64,000 nt of DNA. It comes from Plasmodium brasilianum. Its lineage: Eukaryota > Apicomplexa > Aconoidasida > Haemosporida > Plasmodiidae. Positions 13,687-21,730 of this stretch are shown here, piece by piece. Made by a program: the position numbers and the translations under genes. The stretch covers positions 1,110,779 to 1,174,778 of the forward strand of contig NC_090116.1 of assembly GCF_023973825.1 (NCBI RefSeq). The letters run 5' to 3'. The notes below the pieces were generated by a model, which had not been told where the DNA came from, ran no database searches, and saw only the letters and a list, made by a program, of their open reading frames with translations. Positions within the stretch are counted from its first letter, which is position 1; the number at the start of each line of letters is the position of its first letter.

Positions 13687-16600
13687 ATGGGGGTGCTGAA
13701 ACTGAAAAGTGAAAAGAAGAAGAAAGAAAAATTAAAGGAAACTAAGATAGATTACAAAAAGTGTATTAAAAGAACCAAAATTAAGGATAGGCCAGGTAAA
13801 AAAGATAAAGAAAATGAATTTGACATTTCTATATTTATGAAAACAGATCATGCTTCAAATAAAATACGACGAATAAATTATGGGAAATTAGTTAAAGGAA
13901 TTAAAAAGAATAAAAATATAATAGCTAATCATATTGAAAAAATTTTAGAAATATATGGTATGGGTATTACGGGTGAAGATGAAAATATAAGAAATTATTC
14001 ATCGAAAATATTTTATTATTTAATAAATAGTAGTATTGATTATGATATTTTTTTTAGTAAAATTAAAACTTGTTTATTTCATTCATTGAAAATAGATAAA
14101 GTTTCTCTTAAAGTTTTAAATCTTGAGTTATGTTATAAGTTCTTTTTTACAAAAATTGATTATTGTCAAAATTTTTTTTACGAATTTTTAAATAACATTT
14201 TGGACTGTTTTATTTCGCTTCCTATCGAGCATCAAGTAAAAAATGTAAAATATATTTTTTTGCTATTTAAATATGAGGCTAAATATAAGAGAGCTCATAA
14301 TAGTGGTATAAAGAAAAATGAAAACAAGAGAAATGCATTTATTAAGGCTATTAATAACAAGTACGTAAATAAAAATGTAGATACGAAGAGGAAAAATTTT
14401 GTCCACAGTGACCAAGTGGACAAAGAACGTGTGAACTGTCTAAAAATGAAACATCATCATGACGAGCAGATAGAGAAGGAGGGAGATGAGAAGCAAAATG
14501 ATTATCGTGAGAACAATTATAATGAGGACTTAGAAGATGATTATGAGAAAATTATTCGAAGAAACATGCTGAACAACAGTAATGACCATTTTTTAATAAA
14601 GAAAGACATACGAGTTAACATAGCTGAGGACACAAAAGCGGATATATACACTAAATTGTTTAAATGCTTGTACAATTTCATGGACGAAGTAACTTATAAC
14701 TCTGTAAATGTAGATTTAGTACATTTATATACGAAAATATTGAAGACAATAATTTTTGTGTTAAAAAAAAAAAATATCAGTATTAAAATGGAAATGATTA
14801 TATTCATTAATAAATTTATAAAAAGGGCAATCGAAGTGATTAATGATAATATACTCAATTTAACTAATTGGAAAGTGCTAAATATAATTTACTATTTCAT
14901 CCTTTTGGTTATTACGTTATGTTTAAAAGAAGTGAAGTATATTGAACTTGTAAAGAAAAAGGTATACACGGATTACAAATCTTTGATTCACTATTGTTTC
15001 TGCGTGTACTTCTACATTTTCACGAGCTATGACTTTTTTAAAATTGTAATTGAGGAGCAGCAAATGAAGCAGAACAGAGGGGAACAGATACAGCAGCGGC
15101 AAAATGGCAAAAGTGGAAATGTGCGTAATGAAGGTATAGCAAAAACTGACATGATCAAACATATTGAAAGTTTTGCATGCAATAAAGTAGTTAGGTCTAA
15201 TGATAGGGATGATTTTAAGCGCACTACTGATTATAATGAGAACAAGAAAAAGGGTAAAAATAGTTTAAATAAGAATTACGCAAAATACTCAAGGAAATAC
15301 TTCAACTTATTGACATATTTTTACGGAATATATATGAAAACAAAAAGTAAAAATAATTTTCTTCATTTTAGTGTACATGTTGAACATAAATTTTCGAAAA
15401 ATTTTGAAAATAAAGAAAAATTTATGTATACACAAAAGATTATTCATTTAATTGAGAAAAAGATTAAGAAGTTCTCTTATAAAGATGAAGTGAACACTTA
15501 TTGCAGGTTTGTTTTAAGTTATTTGAAAAATTTTTCCGAAAAGAGTATATTTGAAATGGATTATTTATGTTATTATATTATTATACTTGCACAAAAGATA
15601 AATGCCCAGAGCAGTGCATCAGTAGGATATTTCAGAGAAGAAACAACATATTTGAATGAAAAGACAACTGCATCTAAAGAAAATGCAAAGATCTGTATGA
15701 GAGGGGCGTACATTCGTACGAATGTATTATCATCCTTTTCGTTTTTGACCATGCCTTTTATGTTTTTGTTTCTCGTAGACTGTAGCATTTTCATAAATAA
15801 TAATTTTTTCGAAATGTTTTACAAGCCCCTGAGGGGGGAAGAATTAAAAGGAGAAAAGGATGGAAAGGAAAAAAAGGAAAAGGAGAAAGTAGAGGAGGAG
15901 GACAAAAAGAAGGACGAGGTGGAGCATAACGAAGATGAGGAAGAAAAAAAAAAAATGACAGACATAATCGCCTTTTTGCAAAATGGCGAATGTGTTAATA
16001 TAATTACAAAAAAGACGTTTGACGATTTTATTAATAATTTAATTTTTTTTTTGTATTGCAATTATGATAATGAATTTTTTAAGAATAACATTTTATTTTT
16101 TTTTTGCCTTTTAAAGATGGAAAAGCATAAAATAAAAAAAGTGAGCACATGTTTTGGGAATTGCGATAATTATAACAACGGACTAGACAAATTGTTAGAG
16201 TTAGACATTAGAAATGAGATGAACGAAAGTATATATAATAAAAAAGAACTACTAATTGATCATTTTTTAAGTAAAAATAATACCAATATGCTATCCTTTG
16301 AAATAATTAAAAATTTGTATTTTTTATTCGAGAATACTAGTCAGAAATTTTTGTTTTTTATTTATTTTTTAATTATAAAATATACTGATATTAGATCGAA
16401 CTATTATTATTTAGAAAAAAAGGAGGCCATAGTTTTACTTTACAGAATATTTCGTCAAAAAATAGTTCAAGCCCCTTTTGGAAAAGTAGAGGGCTACACA
16501 AGTGAAACACTAGACAGTGATTATACTTTTGATGTGTTTCATAAAAAATGTAGATTTATTATAAATAATGAATATTTATATAGGGAAGATTTTTTAATTT

Positions 16601-18024
16601 TTTTCCTAAAGTTAAATTTATGCCAAACATATTTGATTTTCCGAAGGGATGTTTATTCGCTAGTTGAACTGAGGCCATTAAATGACGATAGTAGTGATAC
16701 TGGCACAATACTAAGTTCGAATGAAGTGAAATATTCTAATATTATTTTAATTTTAAAGAAGATAGCATACATTATTTCTAATATGAACGCATTCGTGTTG
16801 GAAAATACAACAAAAGTGAATAATGCACGTGTTGTCATTAATTATTTATTGTCCATGATAAAGGAGATAGAAATAAATGAAGTCGCTCTACCTTATAGCA
16901 CACACCCTTGTGATATTTTGTTTATAACAATTAAAATCGTTTTTCTATTTTATTTCACATCTTTCTATTTGTTACCCTCCTTATATATAAGAGGGCAGGA
17001 TGAATCTTTGAAAAGGGGAGCTCTGGACATGCGGCGAAAAATTAAGGAGAGAAAAAAAATTAAGAAGAGAAAAGTGGTTCATCGGGGGGAACGAACAAAA
17101 CTAGATTCCCAAATGAGAGAAGTGAACGAATTAAGCGAGGTAGATGCAGAGATAAGCGAAGAAGATGTAGAGGTAAGCGAAGAAGATGTAGAGGTAAGCG
17201 AAGAAGATGTAGAGGTAAGCGAAGAAGATGTAGAGGTAAGCGAAGAAGATGTAGAGGTAAGCGAAGAAGATGTAGAGGTAAGCGAAGAAGATGTAGAGGT
17301 AAGCGAAGAAGATGTAGAGGTAAGCGAAGAAGATGTAGAGGTAAGCGAAGAAGATGTTGAGGTAATCGGAGAAGATGCACAGGTAAGAGAGGAAGATACA
17401 AAAATGACCCAAATAATTGAGCAAAGGGTAAACGTTTTTTATAGCACAAGTATGGACATAAAAGTTGATGTTTCCATTTATTCTCAATTTTTAAAAGAAT
17501 TCTTAAGTAAATCTTACAGAAAAAGCACTGCCCCCAAAGCAAGCAACTTAGAAGGTATACTTCCGTACCTTTCAGAGCCCATAAGATTTTTTAATTTCCT
17601 ATTTGATAAAGAAATTTTTTATACATCCATTATTAATGAGAAATTTGAAAATTATAAATGCACATATTGTAGTTACAATTTGAATACTCATAAATACGTC
17701 CAAGAGTTATTAAACAAATTTGAGTGTGATATGAAGCTTGTTAGTTTTAAAAAATTATTAGACTTACCAACGAGAATAATAATAAAATTGATGAATATTT
17801 CCATTTTTAAAATGTCATATAACAGAAATATATTATACGTAAAGTTTACAAATAATATGAAAAATCTACCAAATGAATACTTTTATAAATTAAATTTTTT
17901 TTTATTTTTCCACCATTTTATATATTTACTAATTGAAAAAATTCGGCATTTTTCCGAGAGTACCTTTTCGTTACGAAGCTATTATTCCATTTCAGTAAGA
18001 AAAAAAAAAAAAAAAAAAAAATAG
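13687..18024 (+). CDS. Large conserved protein, IPI1/TEX10-like (putative pre-60S / Rix1-complex factor)
   Basis: Single-exon frame of 1445 residues. The first ~170 residues fit the layout of IPI1/TEX10: a very basic Lys-rich start (MGVLKLKSEKKKKEK), then a helical segment resembling a HEAT/ARM repeat of the form 'K-x-I-K-K-N-K-x-I-I-x-x-H-I-x-x-I-L' (VKGIKKNKNIIANHIEKIL), an 'edENIRNYSSKIFYYLI' helix and an 'F-x-x-x-L-x-x-S-L-x-x-D-x-V-S-L-K-V-L' helix. IPI1/TEX10 acts in the Rix1 complex that processes ITS2 and releases pre-60S particles; this would be the role if the match holds. The remainder is hydrophobic helices with charged low-complexity inserts, an acidic heptad repeat (about residues 1152-1228) and a Lys run just before the stop encoded by ~21 A. 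The resemblance is by eye; an unrelated helical-repeat protein is the alternative. Existence as a gene is certain. Confidence 0.5.
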   Translation: MGVLKLKSEKKKKEKLKETKIDYKKCIKRTKIKDRPGKKDKENEFDISIFMKTDHASNKIRRINYGKLVKGIKKNKNIIANHIEKILEIYGMGITGEDENIRNYSSKIFYYLINSSIDYDIFFSKIKTCLFHSLKIDKVSLKVLNLELCYKFFFTKIDYCQNFFYEFLNNILDCFISLPIEHQVKNVKYIFLLFKYEAKYKRAHNSGIKKNENKRNAFIKAINNKYVNKNVDTKRKNFVHSDQVDKERVNCLKMKHHHDEQIEKEGDEKQNDYRENNYNEDLEDDYEKIIRRNMLNNSNDHFLIKKDIRVNIAEDTKADIYTKLFKCLYNFMDEVTYNSVNVDLVHLYTKILKTIIFVLKKKNISIKMEMIIFINKFIKRAIEVINDNILNLTNWKVLNIIYYFILLVITLCLKEVKYIELVKKKVYTDYKSLIHYCFCVYFYIFTSYDFFKIVIEEQQMKQNRGEQIQQRQNGKSGNVRNEGIAKTDMIKHIESFACNKVVRSNDRDDFKRTTDYNENKKKGKNSLNKNYAKYSRKYFNLLTYFYGIYMKTKSKNNFLHFSVHVEHKFSKNFENKEKFMYTQKIIHLIEKKIKKFSYKDEVNTYCRFVLSYLKNFSEKSIFEMDYLCYYIIILAQKINAQSSASVGYFREETTYLNEKTTASKENAKICMRGAYIRTNVLSSFSFLTMPFMFLFLVDCSIFINNNFFEMFYKPLRGEELKGEKDGKEKKEKEKVEEEDKKKDEVEHNEDEEEKKKMTDIIAFLQNGECVNIITKKTFDDFINNLIFFLYCNYDNEFFKNNILFFFCLLKMEKHKIKKVSTCFGNCDNYNNGLDKLLELDIRNEMNESIYNKKELLIDHFLSKNNTNMLSFEIIKNLYFLFENTSQKFLFFIYFLIIKYTDIRSNYYYLEKKEAIVLLYRIFRQKIVQAPFGKVEGYTSETLDSDYTFDVFHKKCRFIINNEYLYREDFLIFFLKLNLCQTYLIFRRDVYSLVELRPLNDDSSDTGTILSSNEVKYSNIILILKKIAYIISNMNAFVLENTTKVNNARVVINYLLSMIKEIEINEVALPYSTHPCDILFITIKIVFLFYFTSFYLLPSLYIRGQDESLKRGALDMRRKIKERKKIKKRKVVHRGERTKLDSQMREVNELSEVDAEISEEDVEVSEEDVEVSEEDVEVSEEDVEVSEEDVEVSEEDVEVSEEDVEVSEEDVEVSEEDVEVSEEDVEVIGEDAQVREEDTKMTQIIEQRVNVFYSTSMDIKVDVSIYSQFLKEFLSKSYRKSTAPKASNLEGILPYLSEPIRFFNFLFDKEIFYTSIINEKFENYKCTYCSYNLNTHKYVQELLNKFECDMKLVSFKKLLDLPTRIIIKLMNISIFKMSYNRNILYVKFTNNMKNLPNEYFYKLNFFLFFHHFIYLLIEKIRHFSESTFSLRSYYSISVRKKKKKKK
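17150..17375 (+). repeat. 21-bp coding minisatellite (EVSEEDV heptad) with embedded GTAAG sites
   Basis: Nine nearly identical copies of GAGGTAAGCGAAGAAGATGTA are in frame with the IPI1-like gene, flanked by degenerate units (EISEEDV before, EVIGEDA and QVREEDT after). The centre copies are identical at the DNA level, which suggests recent expansion or homogenisation. Confidence 0.95.
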
Positions 18025-18253
18025 ATAACCAAGGAGTATTGTGTATTACACACATATATTTACTTCATTGTTGTTGTGGTGTACATTGGCGCACTGTATG
18101 AAGTGGGCATACTACAGTGCATGAACATTTTTCACAACTTACATGCATGTATATAATGATGTTTGCATATATTTTAATATGTTTATATATGCTCCTTGGA
18201 AAAATTTGTTCATTTGTCCATATTGAATTTTTAACGCCATTTTGTAGAATGTG
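18025..18253. other. 3' flank of the IPI1-like gene
   Basis: AT-rich flank with ACATAT/TGTATA simple sequence. No gene seen. Confidence 0.5.
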
Positions 18254-18903
18254 ATGAGGCTTACGTTTATTCTGCATACATTTTTGTTCTTTGCATTTCT
18301 CTTAATTTCACGAGGGGGTGCGCAAAATATCGTTTTTATACCAATTTAAACGTGCAAAGCTGATCCACCCCATCCCCATTTTGTGTGACATTTTGCGTTA
18401 CTATATTATTATTATTATTACTTTTATTATATATTTGTTTTGTATATTGTTTCATTTATTTATTTATTTATTTATTTATTTTTTATTTTAATATTTATAT
18501 TTTGATGCAAATGAATCATGCGGTTGGAATGTATCTATTCCTTTTTCGTTCAATTTATTCATCATTATTATTATTAGTGTATTCTCATTATTACTTTTAC
18601 TTTTGTTATTCTTTTTTTGTTTTTTTTTTTTTCGTTCGACAGTTTTTATTTGATGTTATTCTGTGTTCGTACTGCATTAAGGAAGAAGTTATGAAGGACA
18701 TGGGGTTATCATATTTACTTAGGGAGGGTGTACAAAAAAAGGGCGTGGAGGAAGGACAAACTGAAGAAGAAATGGACTTGGTAGTAAAAATGGGCTTAAA
18801 AAGATTAAATGAACTTTTAAGATGTACAGTTGATGATATTTCAAAAAAGGAAAATAAATATTTTTTCCCCAATACAAAATATCTTATAAAATATTACCTT
18901 TAA
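18254..18903 (+). CDS. Possible small spliced gene of unknown function; last exon 18643-18903
   Basis: The supportable part is the segment from 18643: a T-rich tract ending in GTTCGACAG (acceptor) is followed by 86 codons of ordinary composition (starting FLFDVILCSYCIKEEVMKDM) ending in TAA at 18903. It is markedly richer in G+C and charged residues than its flanks. A candidate first exon begins at ATG 18254 and gives a secretory-type leader (MRLTFILHTFLFFAFLLISR); joining at GTTTTT after codon 'ATC' keeps the frame but is a poor donor. Alternatively the frame is continuous from an upstream ATG near 18502 through a hydrophobic stretch. I do not recognise the product. It lies between the IPI1-like gene and mago nashi, all on the + strand. 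Confidence 0.4.
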
Positions 18904-19657
18904 AAAAAAAATGAAAAAAAAGATAATTCTCTATATATTTTTCAACACTTAATTTTACCTACAAAAAGTAACATAAAATACTACGGAACTTATGTTGAAG
19001 TATTTTGTGTTCATTTTTTTACCATTTTGTAACTATTTTAATTTTAATTTTAATTTTAACGTTAATTCAACTTCAACTTTATTTTTATACATACGTTTAT
19101 ATTTAATTTTATATTTACCTTTATATATAATTTTATATTTACCTTTATATATAATTTTATATTTACCTTTATATATAATTTTATATTTACCTTTATATTT
19201 AATTTTATATTTACCTTTATATTTAATTTTATATTTACCTTTATATTTAATTTTATATTTACCTTTATATTTAATTTTATATTTACCTTTATATTTAATT
19301 TTATATTTAATTTTATATTTAACTTTATATTTAACTTCATATTTAATTTTATATTCAATTTCAATTTTAGTTTTAATTTTTTTTTTTTATTATTTTAAGG
19401 AATCCCATTATTTTTTACAGCAACATTTTTGTAGTATACATGTACATTTTGCTTTTTTCTTTTTTTAAAATTTAGCTTTATATAATATATTAACAAAATA
19501 TTAAATAGAAATATATGAACTATAAAAAAAGTAAAATTTGAAACAATATTGAAAATAATATATTATAAAGAAGTTATAAAATCTGGATGTAGAATTTTAT
19601 ATTCATGATACATGTTTAGTGTAGCTGTATTTGTGTGAATACTGTGTTATTAAGGAA
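18904..19657. other. Intergenic region upstream of mago nashi
   Basis: No gene; likely holds the mago nashi promoter. Dominated by a 24-bp minisatellite at 19096-19345. Confidence 0.6.
19096..19345 (+). repeat. 24-bp AT minisatellite upstream of mago nashi
   Basis: About nine to ten copies of a unit like TTTATATTTAATTTTATATTTACC, with an early variant family containing TATATATAA. Being 24 bp with no stop, it leaves false open frames on both strands (Tyr/Leu/Pro-rich forward, Lys/Leu/Asn-rich reverse). Confidence 0.9.
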
Positions 19658-20903
19658 ATGTCTAAAAAGAATAAATTTTCGTTTAGATATTAGTAAAAAA
19701 AAAAAAAAAAGAAAAACAGTATAACACATTTCTGAGTATTAAACCCATAATATTTTTCTTTTCTTTTTTTTTTTTTTTGCCCTTCATCATATCGTTATTT
19801 ATTGTGAACCTTACCTGATCTCTTTTTGTATAACTATTTTTCAGTGTTGGACATGAAGGAAAGTTTGGGCATGAGTTTCTTGAGTTTGAATTTAATTCCA
19901 AGGGAAGACTAAGATATGCGAATAACTCAAATTACAAGAATGATAAAATTATCAGAAAAGAAGGTTAGCCCCGATATATATGTAGATGTGTATGGCAGGT
20001 TGAGCACGCGCCCCCATGTGCTTATTATATAAACATACATAAATACAGAAATGCTTAAATAAATGAGTACCCAAATGCATAAATACGTAAATACCCGTGA
20101 ACTTAAGTGTGAGTGCCCCTACAAATGATATGCATTCATCCCAGTTATTATTACTTTCAATTTTTTAGCTTATGTAAGCAAGTCAGTATTAAACGAATTG
20201 AAGCGTATAATTGAAGAATCAGAAATATGTAAAGAAAGTGATAAATTATGGCCTGTACCAGATAAAATTGGAAAACAAGAACTAGAAATATATTTAGATG
20301 GAAATGAGTATTATTTTACAACGTCAAAAATTGGTTCACTGTCAGACGTAAAACAATGCAGTGACCCAGAGGGATTAAGAGTCTTTTACTATCTAGTGCA
20401 AGATCTAAAATGCTTTTTGTTTTCCCTCATATGTTTACATTTTAGGGTAATTCGTTTATTCGATGAACTGGGTTTTTCGCGCTATCTGTCTGTACGTACA
20501 TGTGAATATATTTCTACATACATACATACATACATACATACATACATACATACATACATACATACATACATACATACATACATACATACATACATACATA
20601 CATACATACATACATACATACATACATACATACATACATACATACATACATACATACATACATACATACATACATACATACATACATACATACATACATA
20701 CATACATACATACATACATACATACATACATACATACATACATACATACATACATACATACATACATACTTGTATAATTATATATGTTAGTACACGACAT
20801 ACTAGTATTTTCACTTACACACTTTTTAATACAGTAAAACTCGCGTAAGTACATGTAAGCGTTCGGGTTTTTTTTTTTTTTTTTTCAGATAAAACCTGTG
20901 TAA
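19658..20903 (+). CDS. MAGOH: Mago nashi homologue (exon-junction complex core), four exons
   Basis: Partner of Y14 in the exon-junction complex, which marks spliced mRNA. Exons: 19658-19692, 19845-19963, 20169-20446 and 20889-20903, all with GT-AG introns, together 447 bases = 148 residues, against 146 in human MAGOH. Exon 1 gives [12 protein letters not shown]; exon 2 continues [20 protein letters not shown] and [19 protein letters not shown]; exon 3 runs [19 protein letters not shown] through [20 protein letters not shown] and [20 protein letters not shown] to HFR; exon 4 is only 12 coding bases plus stop, IKPV. The phases (2, 1, 0) fit exactly and the match to the animal protein is colinear end to end. 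Intron 3 (442 bp) carries a long TACA microsatellite that a simple ORF caller reads as protein. Convergent with the WDR74-like gene. Confidence 0.97.
20514..20768 (+). repeat. TACA/CATA tetranucleotide microsatellite in mago nashi intron 3
   Basis: About 63 uninterrupted units of CATA. Four bases per unit means each frame reads a four-residue cycle (HTYI forward, MYVC reverse) without stops, so false ORFs appear in several frames on both strands. Confidence 0.98.
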
Positions 20904-21563
20904 TAATGTTCAAGTTTCGGGTGTCAATAAAAATATAGAATTGTGCAATTGTAGAAATTTTTTTTCATTTTTTCTTTTAAAAAAAATATCACATAACAAA
21001 AATTAAAAACAAGCAAATTTCAAAGCAAAATGATAAAAAAAAAAAAAAATTATGGAACATAGCAAAAGACTAAAAATTGAAAATTTTAATCAAAAGGAAT
21101 ACTGCTCAGTATTAAGTAAAAGGGGCATTGCTATACGTATAGAACAAACAAAATGTCTATAAATGTACAGTATATGTTAATATAAATATAATTTAAAAAA
21201 AAATTTTACTTTGCGCATATTGAACGATTTTACTGATATAAAAAAAAAAAAATCAAAAAATGAAAAAATTAATATATTAATCTTTTTCGATATATAACTT
21301 ATATGGAAATTATTTTTTGTAATATTATACAAAATTGGAACTTGTGGGTTGTATCCGTAATTTTGACAATTACGGTTTGCGCATTTGTTGTATAATACAA
21401 TCTTTTGTTCTTTCCCTTCCACATCTTTTTCATCCTCGTTGTCGTCTTCATCTTCAATTTCGTCTTCCTCTTCCTGAGCTTCTTCATCCGAATCTTCATC
21501 TTTCTTAATTTCTTTATCCGCTTCATTCTCATCCTATTCTTCATCATCCTCTTCATTCTCATC
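20904..21563. other. Region between mago nashi and the stop of the WDR74-like gene
   Basis: 20904-21175 is AT-rich 3' flank of mago nashi. From 21563 down to 21180 on the - strand the WDR74-like frame stays open except for one further TAG, encoding an acidic then Cys/Asn-containing stretch; see the findings. It is either the former or read-through C-terminus of that gene, or its 3' UTR. Confidence 0.6.
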
Positions 21564-21730
21564 CTATTCTTCCTCATCCTCTTCTTCCTCATCCTCTTCT
21601 TCCTCATACTCTTCTTCCTCATCCTCTTCTTCCTCATCCTCTTCTTCCTCATCCTCTTCTTCCTCATCCTCTTCTTCTTCATTTTCATTTTTCTCATCCT
21701 CTTCTTCTTCATCCTCATCGTCATATGCCG
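21560..21730 (-). repeat. Acidic Glu/Asp coding repeat at the WDR74-like C-terminus
   Basis: Tandem 18-bp units on the - strand reading EEEDEE in the gene's frame. Slippage here has probably changed the length and may have duplicated the stop codon region just downstream. Confidence 0.85.

Noticed and set aside
17060..17542. Reverse-strand frames rich in Leu/His/Arg or Phe/Tyr/Ala
   Set aside because: Antisense of the EVSEEDV repeat of the IPI1-like gene.
18992..19468. Forward and reverse open frames over the 24-bp AT repeat
   Set aside because: Repeat artefacts; no start context and no non-repeat coding sequence.
20198..20854. Long open frames of HTYI or MYVC repeats on both strands
   Set aside because: They are the TACA microsatellite of mago nashi intron 3 read in different frames; the true gene splices it out.
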